Shown: positions 1 through 11,829 of the stretch, piece by piece
How positions within the stretch are numbered: the stretch's first letter is position 1
Layout of the letters: each line of letters starts with the position of its first letter
From: Whalleya microplaca
Lineage: Eukaryota; Ascomycota; Sordariomycetes; Xylariales; Xylariaceae
NCBI GenBank assembly: GCA_022497155.1
Contig: MU385736.1
Coordinates: 540,254 to 604,253, forward strand
Direction: 5' to 3'
DNA: 64,000 bases
The notes under the pieces: model-generated
Database searches by the model: none
Told to the model about the DNA's origin: nothing
The model's input: only the letters and a program-made list of their open reading frames with translations
Position numbers and translations under genes: made by a program

Positions 1-454
1 ATTAGAACGGCTTAACTTAATATTAAACGCCCTATTTAAATTACCTATAACTTATTCCGAAAATAATAAAAAAGAAGAAGCTAATATAAATAAAAGCGAG
101 CTAAACGACCTTACGGATTACCTTACGTGCTAGGTAACGGAGGTATAGGTAGATATAGACCTAAAGGCTAAATTAATATAGAGATATAAAAACGATAAAA
201 AATACCGAAAGATTTTATAAAAATTAATAAAACAGCTAATACTGAAAGAATATAGATTTAAAACGAAGGACGACTTATTATATTATATCGCAAATAGCGG
301 ATAACATAAACTTATTATCCTAAAGCTATATATTTAAAGAGTATTCGAAATTATTTATAATAAAAAGTATTATTTCGGATTTTAAAAAATGGCATAAGAA
401 TTAAACAGTCTAATAATTAATAACTTAATAAATTAGCTAAAAAATTATATTAAC
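1..454 (+). mobile_element. Ty3/Gypsy chromovirus relic, left part (integrase N-terminal region)
   Basis: AT-rich, stop-riddled sequence that still reads on the plus strand as the region before a Gypsy integrase: around 280-390 it resembles the H2C2 zinc-binding segment (residues like YYPKAIYLKS, then a KHYFGFQKMAQEL-like stretch with substitutions). The reading ends at a phrase KNYIN at 440-454. It resumes exactly in frame at 8074-8078 as NYCLDYL, the 'Yi..C..C' part of the same zinc-binding domain. The element was therefore split by the insertion at 455-8073. Its upstream part lies outside the window. Cytosine-to-thymine and guanine-to-adenine type decay suggests RIP. Family assignment rests on motif reading only. 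Confidence 0.7.
450..454. repeat. Target-site duplication, left copy (TTAAC)
   Basis: The five bases TTAAC sit directly before the left LTR and recur directly after the right LTR at 8074-8078. A 5-bp duplication is normal for Ty3/Gypsy integrases. The flanking chromovirus reading frame is restored when one copy is removed, which supports the call. Confidence 0.8.
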
Positions 455-666
455 TATAAGAGATGGTAGTAGTTAGGCACGGGTAATATATTAACCTATA
501 GGGTATAAATATAGGTATATTAATTCTTATCCCCTTTATATATAAAAAAGGCAAAGCCTCTCTTATATAGATAAAAAGTAGGGAAGGACTTCCGGTCCTT
601 TCCCGATATGTTCTCGATAGGGCTTATAAGTTAATAAGGCTTATAACATAAGCCCTATATCTAATA
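455..666 (-). repeat. LTR (3' LTR of the minus-strand Gypsy element)
   Basis: 212 bp, matched over its whole length by 7862-8073. It begins TATAAGAGATGG and ends ATCTAATA; the TA...TA ends are what TG...CA termini become after C-to-T and G-to-A change. Differences between the two LTRs are nearly all transitions. Confidence 0.85.
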
Positions 667-683
667 ATTATCCTCCCCCTTCT
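667..683 (-). promoter_or_regulatory. Polypurine tract (plus-strand primer)
   Basis: On the minus strand the sequence directly inside the LTR reads AGAAGGGGGAGGATAAT, a purine run at the expected position next to the 3' LTR. It sets the element's orientation as minus, in agreement with the RT and integrase motifs. Confidence 0.65.
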
Positions 684-2289
684 ATATAGCCGTCCCGGCT
701 ATTAGTAATATATTAAGTTAGTATTTTATGGTAATAATAATTAAGCTATATTTATATAGGCTATTTTTTTTAGTCTATAGTTAATTTATTATTGCTCCGG
801 TTTTTATTCTACCGTTATAGTTTATTTATTAAAACTTATTAGCTTATTATTTTCGTTTTTTCCTTTTTTTTTTTTTTAAAAATTATTTAATATTTTATTA
901 AATTATTTTTTTACGCTTTTTTGTTTTTTTGCTTTTCTTTCGGGTTAGGTTCTTTAGATTATCTTGTTAGTCTTGTTTTATTTTTATTGTTTATTATTAT
1001 ATTTAACGTAAGCGATAATAACGGTATTAACGGGCGCGAAATTAGTTATATTAACTATGCTAGCTATGCCAGTTATGCTAGCCACGCCAGCTAAGCTAGT
1101 ACCGGTTAAGCCAGCTCTTTTAAAAAGCTACTTATTACGCCGGTTTAATATTATAATACCGCCGTTATTTCGTAAATAGTCCGGGGCATTTTTTAATTTG
1201 GAAGGCTTCGCTATTGTCGCTAAACCCGGCGTACGCGTAACTATACTTTCGGCCGCCGTATAGTTTACTATTAGGTTGCCCCAGACTTTTTTTATCGGCC
1301 TTATTATAATAAGGCGTAGCACTTTTTTTAGCCTCGCAATAGTAAGCTTTTAGAGATTAAGTATAAATTTTCCAATCCTACATTTTCGGCTTATATATTA
1401 TACTCTAAGAGTTATGATATATATAAGTCTATTAATATATTTATTTCCTATTTATATTATTTTTGTAATTAAATTAATTAATTAAATCTTTAGTTTAATA
1501 GTATTCGATTAAAAGCGTTTTAGCGGTTTTATTATCTAGTTTACCCTAACTTAAGAATATTAAATAGACATAAATAGTAATACTATTAAATAAAATGGCT
1601 TTATTATATATATTATAGTTAGGGACCAGTAGGTAAATCTAGCTTTAGCTTAGTTTCGATTTTTTTAAATATAAAATGCTTTGTTATAAATCTACCGTTC
1701 GGAACATAACCTTATTAATTATAATAAAAATAAAAAGGTTAGTTTTAAATAATATTTTTAGTTTTTTTTAGGCATTATTATTAATAGTTTATAAAACCCC
1801 CGCCGCTAATATTAATTACTTATTTTTAAGCGTAAGATAATTATTTATGCGGCCTTTTATTTTTTAAAATACGGGGCTATAAGTTTACGTTTATTTAATT
1901 CCTTTTTTTTCGGGGCTATTTCTAATAATCTTCTAGTTTTATAATTAACGTTAAGCTTATACTAGTACGAGTGAATTTCGTTTTAACGTAAAGGATTGCG
2001 GTTTTGCTATATAAACTGTCGCTATCTAGGCGTTTATAGAAGATATATATCTGGCTTTTACGGTAGCGTACCCGAACTGCCTTTAGGCTATATTTTTAGA
2101 TAAGTTAAAATAGGAATTCTTAAATTTTAATTAGGTTATTAGCCCGGCTTTAGGGTCCTTTCGGGAATATTATATTATAACTTAATTAATAAAACGCAAA
2201 ATAATCGATCCTAAAAACTTAGGTTCGAATTTTAATAGTATTAATAGGACTATTATTTTTTTATTTAATATAGTAAGTAGTTGTTTAGT

Positions 2290-2560
2290 CTGCCTGCCTT
2301 TAGGTTCGATCTCTAAAGTGCTATTTATAGCGGCCGCTTTCTTTATATCGTCGTCTCTCGGTTTCTACTTATTTTTGTCGGTTTTCCGGGCCCTTATTAT
2401 CTTAGATTATATAATCTGCCTGCCTTTAGGTTCGATCCCCAAAATACTATTTATAGCAGCCGCTTCCCTTATATTATCGTCTCTCGGTTTCTGCTTATTT
2501 TTATCGGTCTTCCGGGCCCCTATTATTCCAGATTATATAGTTTGCCTGCCTTTAAATTTA
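2290..2560. repeat. 126-bp tandem repeat inside the Gypsy element
   Basis: Units begin with TGCCTGCCTTTA at 2290, 2416 and 2542 (spacing 126 and 126), the third copy being partial. The two full copies differ at few positions, mostly transitions. The plus strand stays open across both (2318-2575), giving two copies of a hydrophobic 42-residue unit. The period is a multiple of three, so it would keep frame on either strand. It lies between the integrase relic and the distal LTR; function unknown. Confidence 0.8.
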
Positions 2561-3099
2561 AATTCTAAAATATAGTATATAATAGCTATTTTTCTGTTTT
2601 TCGGTACTATTTTAGTTATCGGTAGTTTATTTAATTATTTAAAGGGATATATTTGACTCGCTTTCTTATATTTTTTAGTACTTTTTTATAACTATTTTAT
2701 TTTAACGGTTAAAAATTATAATATTTAATGTTAATTATTAGCTATTTTATAATTTATTACGCTATTACTAAATCTTTTGTTTTCGGTTCCTTATTTTTTT
2801 TTTTTTTTTTCGCTTATATTTTGTAATATTATTTTAAGCGTTAGCTATATTTTCGGTTACTACCTATTAGTTATATTTAGCGGGCTATTTATTCTATTTT
2901 ATTTTATAATATACCTTACCTTAGTATACCCGATAGTTAACTATATTTTTAATTACTTATTTTTCGTTATTTTTTAAGTTAAATATAAGCAAAAGGTCAG
3001 ATAATTTGGCTTTTTATAGTTTTAAAAGTTATATAGGGAATATATTATAGATTCGATTATATTTTACGGATAAAGTAAACTAATAAGCTTAAAAGCCGA

Positions 3100-6000
3100 T
3101 TTTTATAATAACTTTAAAAGGTTTTATAAATTTTAAAGCGAGTTTGGGATACTTTAATTATAAGTTTTTAATCGAAAGGCCGACTTTTTAGCTAACGCGT
3201 AAGGTTAAAAAGGTATGCTTATTATTATAATATTTCGCGTATAATTTATTAACGTTTTTTTAACGGTTTTTTAAATCTTTTCGGAACTATTTTAGATGCT
3301 TTAGTCGGGCATATATCTTAAGGACCTCTTTTATAGTAAAAGGCTTTGATACAAAAGTGCGGAATTCCGGGAAATACTTATATAAAACTTTAAAAAGCGC
3401 CTTTCCGGTTATTTAATTAGTAATAGAATTTATAGCGAACGCAATATAAAGTAATAGTTTTAGTTATATTATTTATTAAGTTCTAATAAAATTTCGCAAG
3501 TATGTTTTTAGCGTTTAATTTATCCGCTCCGTTTGCCTATCGGTTTAGGGATAAAACGCTATTAAAAATTATAGTTTTATCTTATTATAGTAATATAGTT
3601 TAAATTAAAATTTGCTTATAAAAATAAGTTCCTAATCTGATATAATACCTATAGGGGCGCTAAATTAGCACTCAATTCTTTTATAAAATAGTTAGGCTAA
3701 TTAAGCGGCGTTTAAATAGGTAGATATTATAAATAAGAAGGTTATTTTCGTAAAACGGTTTATAATTATTAGAATAACGTTTATATCCCGTTTTTTATAA
3801 AAAAAGGGGGGTAGCCTAATAATAAAGTTTATAAATAGTTTTTATATAAGACGTTCTAAAATAAATAAAACATTTAATTTACTATAAAGACAGTAGTATT
3901 TCGCTTTAGACCTAAAGTAGATTTCGTAATATTATATATAATCCCGAACGTCCTATCGTAAATTCTTTTAATAGAATTTTCGGGCTAGCAGCTAGTAAGT
4001 TTATTTTTATTTAAAATAGCTAGCTAGCTTATTATTATAGTATAGTTCGATTAGCTATAGTTAAAGGGATCTTTCCCAAAATATATAGATTTATTAATCG
4101 AAAAGAATAAAGTTATAAGGCTTTAGGCTTTATTAGATATTTTAAGTAGGATTGGTAGTAATACGGGATTAAATTATTCGATATTCGGGGTTCTTTTATT
4201 ATACTTCCTAAATAAAGGTAATTAAGTCTAAGGAATATTTATTTTAATAATAGGTCTTATTTTTAGCCGTATAGCAGGCTTTATATCGGGTAATAGTTTA
4301 GGTTAATACCTATTAAATATTAGCCGGAATATAAACGTATTTTATAAAAATAAATATTCCTAGGATCTCGTTATTAATTATAAAGCTTTAGTTTATTATT
4401 ATCTTCCGTTCTAAAGTAAGTAATAATGTTAAGTTATTAGACTATTTTATTATATAGTTAGGGCGTTTTAAAATAAAATCGGTAGGGTTTTATTTTCCCG
4501 GCTAATATTTAATAATAAAATTAAAAGGGGCTAATAATATATATTATTTAGTTTGCCTTATATTAAGCTTTAGATTGGTTATAAAACTAATTAAATTAGC
4601 GTAATTTATATAAACCTTTATAGGGAACTTGTTTTTTTAAAAGTAATATTACTAATATTTAAATATATCGATAATAGCTAATATTTTTTAATCGGAGGTT
4701 TCGTAATTTAGCTTTAGTCCGGTAAATTTCCGCGACCGAAAAGCTACCGGGTATTAACGCCCTTTATTATTTTATTGTAATAAAGTCTCAGATATAATAT
4801 CCTTCGAGGCGTTAGTTTTTATCTTTATTTACTTTTTTAAATCGAAATATAATAGGAAAGGGGTAATTTAAAATATAGCTACTAGCTTTTTAAAAGTTTT
4901 TTTAGCTAGCTTATCTAAAAAGCTTTGTTTTAATTTCTGCCTTAGTGCGTCTTTTTTTAACAATTATATTAATAAAGCTGTAATTTGGGAGAATTTAACA
5001 ATAAAGCAGCAATAAAAATTATAAAACCTAATAAACTATTAGATTTTATAAATAAATTATAGCTTAAGCCAGTTAGCTATAATATTTATATAGCTTTAAT
5101 TTATAAATATACCTATATTAGATATAATATACCCTAAGAACTCTAATAAGGATTAATAAAATATATATTTCGATAGTTTAATAAAGAGCTTTACATTTCG
5201 GAATTATTTAATAACCGTTCGGAAATAATTTATATAAGCTTTTTTAATAAGGGAGAAAATAAGGATATTATCGAGGTAAGCTATATAAAATATATCTAAA
5301 ATTCCGTAAAGGGCTTAATAGATATAACTTTAAAAGGTGGCCGGGATATTAGTAAGGCTTATAGGTATTACTATAAATTCGTAATAGCTATATCTAGTCC
5401 GGAAGGCGGTCTTTTATTTATTTTTTTTTTTAATACGGATATAATAATAGGCGTTCTTAAAGTCGATTTTCGAAAATACTTTAGCCCTTAATATTTTATT
5501 TAGTAATTCCGAAATTAAAGATAAGATATAGCGATTTTTAACCGTTACCTTATTTAAGTTTTTATAATTCACATAAAGCTAAAAGCTACCGTCCTTTTTA
5601 GGCACAAATAATATAAAGGTATTAATAGGGCTTTTCGAGTTTTAAATTTTATTATTAGCCTTTATTTTAATAATAAATTCCTGGAGCTCTTTTAATTTAT
5701 TATAAGCAAAAGGATAGATAAGGTAATAAAGTATATCTGCTCCCGGAAATAGGTCGATAATATAATTAGTTTAATTTCGGTAGGGCAAAATATCGGCTTT
5801 ATTAATATTAAAAAAGTCGGAATAGCTTTAAAAAGTAAATAGGAGATTTGTAATAGTTTTAAGCGTTATAATTAAAGTATTAAGATTATTTTTATTTTAT
5901 AACTTTAGGATTTCTTTCGGGAGTTAGATAACTATATAATAAACGGCACGATTTCGGCACTTTCGGGTAAATTACTTAAGGCTTAATAGTTTTATTAAAA

Positions 6001-6600
6001 GGCTTGTAATGCCGAAATACTAGCGATTTATAGCGGGATCGAGAATAATCCGTTAGCTTTTTAGAATTAGTTAATTTAAAAAGAGTGAATTTCCTTTCTT
6101 TCGGGGGTCCCGATCGATAGTAATATAAGGGTATTAAAGCCGGCAGTTAGCGCCTTGTTTATTTTTTATTATAAAATCGACCTAGAAAATACTATAAGTA
6201 GGTACGGTTTATTGCCTTAAAGCTTTAAGGTTAATAGCTTTAAAAAGGGCTTTTTTTAATTTATATTTTAATATAAATATATAACTGATTAAGTTTACTG
6301 AAAAGTAGGTATTTAAGTTAGCGTAAGTAATAAAAGAGGCCTTTTTTTTCGCACCCAGGTAAACTGTATAAAGGGTTTAAAAAATATACAAAACTTAGAT
6401 AAATAATTTTCTATCGGGTTTAAAGGCTTTAGTAGTTTTTAAATTTTAGGCCCGTTTTTTTAGCCGGTAATATAATTGCGGGTATAATATTTTAGTTTAT
6501 TATAATTATAGTACTTTTTTTACGACTTATTTTTTAGCTTAATACCGGATTTATTACCGGTAGGCCTTAGCGAAATTTAGATATTACTTCTAATAGTAGA
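3100..6600 (-). pseudogene. gag-pol relic of the Gypsy element
   Basis: Minus-strand conceptual reading with many stops. From 5' to 3' I recognise: a CCHC-type knuckle whose Cys and His codons have become Tyr (6472-6516); the RT fingers/palm motif equivalent to MPFGLTNAPATF (about 5335-5380); the YxDD box read as YLDN (5253-5282); and the integrase C-terminal core motif equivalent to YHPQTDGQTERxN (about 3510-3560). All changes seen are of the C-to-T or G-to-A type on one strand or the other. No protein can be made from this copy. Confidence 0.8.
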
Positions 6601-7861
6601 GTTAATAGTATAGTAATTTTAGTATTAGTATCTTTCCTTAGGAGGATTAGTTCCTTTTCCGGGCTTTTTAAAGCTTTAGAATCTGTTTATTTAATAAAAA
6701 GGCTTTCGGCCCGGGTTCGGGTCTTTTTTGTCGTTATTACAGCCCCGTTTATAGCCGCCCCTAAAATCGGTAGTTTTTTTTTAGGTTATAGATATTAGTT
6801 CCTAATATCGGACGGCAATATCTATTATATTATTCCGTTTCTTTAAAAGCTTTTTATCGTAACTAATAATTTTATTCCTAAGGTTTGGCTATAATTTCCC
6901 GTAAAAAAGTAAGGCCCGGTTTTTTTCCGAAACTAGTTTAAGTTATTAAGCCTTTAAGCCGGAAAAGTATATATCGAACTTCCGAGGGTCTTATTCCGGC
7001 TATTAGCCGGTATTTTTTAACGTTATAATAAAATAAGTTTTTAGGTATTTAAAATTGCGGATAAGTGTTTTAGTTTATTACTTAAAGGTATTTTAGTCCG
7101 ATTAAAGGTGCTGTTATTCCGGCTTATTTATAAATTAGATTCGGGTCTAATATATTTCTTTATATTATTAGTTTATTTTGTTCCGAATATAAATAATTTT
7201 AGCGGTATTCTTCCGAAATTTTTTGGGTGCGTTAAGAAAAATAGCCCGGTATTTATTAAGCTAGGATTTTTATTTAATATAATTAAACGAAAGGTTAAAC
7301 TTGTTATAATTAAATATAACGATACGATTAAAATTAATATCTAAATCGCTATCGGAATTAAATAGATCGGGGTTTGGCGGGGTAAATTCTCCTAAAAGGG
7401 GATTAAGCCCCGAGCCTTTAGGTACGTCAGGCTTACTATTAAATAATAACGAATCCGAAAGTTTTAATAGTACGTCCCGGGTACTAATTATGTTACGTTT
7501 TTTATACGAGGCTTTAGTAAATTGTATAAAAAAAGTATATAAAGTAGTTTATTTAAGCTTTAAAGTGTAAAGTTTTTTGTAATAGCGGGCTCGTTATTCG
7601 TTAGTTTTTACAGTATTTTAGGTTTGGCTAGGTTTTACGTTTTTTTGGGGTTAGGTAATAGATTTGTCTTTCTTTTAGTTCTAGTCTTTTGGGGAATCGG
7701 GGTCTTTTGTTTATACGAGCGATAGGCTTTCTTTAATAGTTATAAAATCCGGCTTTTGTAAAAGTTCTGTGGCGGCTTATTTGCCCTTTCGGGTATTATT
7801 TTTAGTAGATATACCTAAAGTTGATATACTGTAGGTAGCTTGAGGAGAGAAAAATTAAAAT

Positions 7862-8073
7862 TATAAGAGATGGTAATAGTTAGATACGGGTAATATATTA
7901 ACCTATAAAATATAAATATAGGTATATTAATTTTTATCTCCTTTATATATAAAGGGGGCGAAACCTTTTTTATATAAATAAAGGGTAAGGAAAAACCTCC
8001 GGTCCTTCCTTAATACGTCCCCGATAGGGCTTACAAGTTAATAGGGCTTATAGTATAAGCCCTGTATCTAATA
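7862..8073 (-). repeat. LTR (5' LTR of the minus-strand Gypsy element)
   Basis: 212-bp partner of 455-666 with the same ends. It is followed at 8074-8078 by the second TTAAC target duplication. Because the element reads leftward this copy is the promoter-side LTR. No primer-binding site complementary to a tRNA was evident just inside it, which RIP may have erased. Confidence 0.85.
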
Positions 8074-9290
8074 TTAACTATTGCCTAGATTACTTAATCT
8101 CGGCGATATTATAAAAAAAGCCTTTAGGATATTTAAACTTTATAATTATAACCCCTTTGTTATATTATATTTTAACTATAGATTTTATTATCGGTATACC
8201 GGAAGTCCCGTTTAAAAATATTTTTTAGAGAATGCTAGAATACGATACTTTAGAAACTCTATTAGCCGGAATATATAAATTTTTAAAAAAAAGCTTACTG
8301 TTTTTAAAGAACTTTAAATATATAGCCAAGGAATAAGCTATAATTTTTATTTACGCTTTATAGCTGTACGACTGGGAAATATTAAAAAGCATTATATCGG
8401 ATAAAGACTTTAAGTTTTTATCCGAATTCTGGCAAACTATATTCGTTAAAATAGGTATAGCTTTAAAGTACTTAATAATATAATACTTTTAGATAGATAG
8501 GCAAATAAAAAAACGTAATTAAAATATAGAAATAGCTATAAGGTATTACGTATAAGTTTCGGATATATTTTAGGTCGATATAATCCCGTTTTTATAATAC
8601 CAGTTTAATAATATAAAATTATTTATATTAAAAAAATCCTTAAACGAAATAACTTTCGGTTTTAAACCCGCAAAAGCCCTTTCGGCTTTAAAGGTTTTAA
8701 AGAACGATATAGATTTCGAAACAGTACGATAACTATATTAGAAAAAAGCGGAAGCGGCTATAAATTTCGCAACAGCTTAAAATAAAATTAGATATAATAA
8801 AATTTATATGCTAACGGAATTTAATATAAGCTAAAAAATATATTTTAAATTATATAAAGGATATAATCTCCCGGAAAAGCTACCGAAAAAGTGATTTTAA
8901 TAAAGAACGGAACCCTTTATTATAATCCGAAAAGTCGGCGAGCTAATATACGAGCTAAATTTCCTTAAATATTAGAAAATTTATCGAGTTATTTTAATAG
9001 TATATTTTATTCCCGCGCCGAAAGGGACAGATAAATTTGGAAAGTTTAAACCGTAACTAAAATAGATTTTTATAAAGGGAGACGATAACAAATAGGTATT
9101 ATACGAAATCGATAGATTATTAGATAAGAAAATAGTAAGATACGGCTAAAAGCTTATACTAGAATATTTTATATAATAAAAGGGATATGTCGTATAGTTC
9201 GACTAATAGTATTTAAAAGAAGTTTTAATATAAAACGCGGCCAAATTAATTAACGATTACGATAAAAAAAATAAACTATTTTTATAAAAG
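8074..9290 (+). mobile_element. Ty3/Gypsy chromovirus relic, right part (integrase core and chromodomain)
   Basis: Continues the element at 1-454. From 8390 the plus strand reads IISDKDFKFLSEFWQTIF, matching the Gypsy integrase core (ISDRDPKFxSxFW), followed by a degraded QTDGQTERTNQ-like segment to about 8520 and a NNS...GF-like stretch near 8600-8690. At about 9095-9280 a chromodomain-like segment is visible (IDRLLDKK..., then YFI..KGY, ending NAAKLINDYDKK). Such a C-terminal chromodomain defines chromoviruses. Stops are frequent. I could not delimit its 3' LTR. Confidence 0.75.
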
Positions 9291-11829
9291 TTATAATATA
9301 AGCTAATAAAATAGTAAAAAAGTCTACCGAATATAATTAAGAATTAAACAGATAAATAAAAATTAGTATAAATTATTTTATCTATTAATATCGAAATTTA
9401 TATTTTATAGTAATTATTACGCGACGCTTAATTAGCTACTTCACTTATTTAAATAAATAATCCTAATATCCCGTAGATTTTCTGGAATTTTTATTTTAAT
9501 ATTACGTTTTTATATACTTTTATAACCTTTATTCTTACGTATTTCCGTAAAAATCGCAGATTTTCTAAAACTTTTATTATAATATAAATATTTTTATAAC
9601 CTTATATACTTATTATATATATATATATATATACCGTCTAAACTATTACTTTATAATTATAATAGATATTTTATTTATAAATAGATTATATAAGTCCCGA
9701 AATAGCATGTTTTAAAAAGGATTTCCGAATACGGATTTCTTATATAGTAAATCAAACGTAAAAGAGTAAAAGGAAAAAGAGAAGTTTAAAAGAAACATTC
9801 GGAAAAGATGGGGGAAAATTACCGATTTCGACAAAAAGATATTCCCTAAATTCGAAACTAAAAAATCGAAAACTAAAACATTTAAAAAAAAAAGCGTATT
9901 GGGACTAAACGACGAGAAAATTATAAAAAATGTTATTATAATTATATATTATTACTAGAAAATTTTAAAGCGTTATCTGCCTTTTTAAAAAATCGATTTA
10001 AATAAAATAATATAAGTATTAAAAAGAGTAGTACCGATAAAGTAATTATTTAACTTAAAGCTGTAAATAAAAGTTTGATATATATTATTTAAAGCAATAA
10101 ATTAGGGATATAATATAAAATAGGCAGATATTATAAAATTAACTACTGATTTAAAAAAAGTATAACTTTTTGCGCTTTAAGCTAACAGGAACGTAATTAA
10201 AAGATTTAAAATGTTCCCCGAAATAATTACGATATTATTAAAAAAAATAGGCCTTTATTAAATAATCCTATTATCGGAGATTAAAAATATGCCTACTTTC
10301 TAGAAATAGTTCGCCGATAATAACGGCATATAATACTATAAAACATTTTCCGGCTCTACTAATAAAACCTTATTTTAAGTTAAAAAAAGTCTGTCTAAAA
10401 TACCTTAAAAAAAATAGCGAATAAAAAGTAAAAGAAAAAGAAATAAAAAAAAGAAAAGAAAAAAAAAAGAAAATTAAACGCTATAAAAGCAATAAGAAAA
10501 ATAGCAAACTAATCTTAATAAAGAAATAATTATAAAGACTATTTATATAAGCTTAAATAAAATTAACCTTAAAAATAAAAACCTGCTAAAAATATTTAAT
10601 AATATTTATAATACGGATATAATAAAAACCGAGAAATATAAGGCGATATAGGAATTATTTAACTTATAAAATAACGACCTTTAGGTACGATATACCGCTA
10701 TTACGCTTATTTCGGATAATCTAGAAAATAAAATAGTAGTAGTAGAAAAAAACGTTAATAAACTAACGTTTCTCGTAAAAAATAGCAGAAATTTCTTACT
10801 AAATATAATAAAAAGACAAATTAAGCTAAAAGCGTATAGACTTTTGGGAAGCGAGGATTTCGCTTTAATAATACGGGTAGCATTATTTTAAAATATTATA
10901 TAGCTTAGCGATAATTGGGAAAAAAAGTTTAATTTTTTATAAAACTATTAAAAAATTAAAAGAATAGAAATAAAAATCCAAGAACTAAAAGCTATAATGT
11001 AAATTAAAGATATATAAATAGCAGAAATGAAGTAGCGCATATAAGAATATAATAATTTCGAAAATAAAATTATAAACCTAAAAAGGGTATAAGTACCGGA
11101 AGTTTTATTATTAGCTTTATTAGCTTTACCTATAAAACTATCCGAAACGCTAGCTAAGCTAATACCTTATTTAGTATTATTTATACTAACTAAAGCTGTA
11201 TTAGAAGTTTTAGAAATAATTTCCCTTATACCGATAGCAGATTTTTTAAATAAAAATAACGACGGAATTCCCGTTATTACTTCAAGTAAAAAACTACCGC
11301 TATAGCTAGATAAAAATAACGAAAGTATGCCCGCAGTTACACTAAGTAAAAAACTATAGTAATAGCTAGAAACGCCGTTAAAAAAATAAAAGTTTCTTAC
11401 TAAATAAGGATCTATGGTTTCGTTCTTTTTTTTTTTTTTTCTCTCTTTTTTTCTTTTTTTCTTTTGTTTATTATCGGAATCGGCGTTATGGCCTTATCTT
11501 TCTGCTTTAGTAGAAGCGTATTATTAAATATAATTAAAAAAGAGAGTTATCGGATATATTTATTATATTACTACTAGCTAGATAGGCTATCTAAGCTTTT
11601 TATATAAAAAACTATATAAATAATTAAACGAGGACGTCTGAGCTTTTTCTGGGGGGGGTAGTTATTAGGAACGCCCTATAAGCTAAGATAGATTTTCCGT
11701 CCAGCTAAGATAGATCTTCCGTCTTTAAATAGTTGTTCTTTAGGACTATTAGTCCTAGAGAGATTATGAATTAATATATATTTTATTGTTACCGCATGGT
11801 CTATCGTTACAAATATCCGGTATATATAA
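9291..11829. other. AT-rich RIP-like sequence, repeat family not identified
   Basis: TpA-rich, stop-filled sequence. It includes a (TA)n run at about 9613-9633, a purine-rich (A/G) stretch at about 10,410-10,490, a pyrimidine run at about 11,424-11,468, a G8 run at about 11,652, and a direct repeat of AGCTAAGATAGAT followed by TTCCGTC near 11,681-11,730. It may contain the 3' LTR of the chromovirus and the first ORF of the LINE that follows. I found no readable domain. Confidence 0.5.

Larger units (their letters stand above)
455..8073 (-). mobile_element. RIP-mutated Ty3/Gypsy LTR retrotransposon, nested
   Basis: A 7,619-bp element in full outline: 212-bp LTRs at 455-666 and 7862-8073, a TTAAC duplication on both sides, and on the minus strand a polypurine tract just inside the 455-666 LTR. 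The coding strand is minus. A gag zinc knuckle ghost lies at 6472-6516, reverse transcriptase at about 5253-5380 (IPISLTNIPATF-like and AYLDNILIFS), and integrase at about 3480-3570 (a TDRQTERIN-like stretch with in-frame stops where Gln is expected). Order gag-RT-IN is that of Ty3/Gypsy. Many stops make it non-coding today. About 2.3 kb lie between the integrase motif and the distal LTR, more than usual, and hold a 126-bp tandem repeat. It inserted into an older chromovirus. Confidence 0.85.

Noticed and set aside
2318..2977. Hydrophobic plus-strand frames in the Gypsy element as membrane proteins
   Set aside because: Phe/Leu/Ile-rich frames arise from RIP-made T-rich sequence; the element's genes lie on the other strand.
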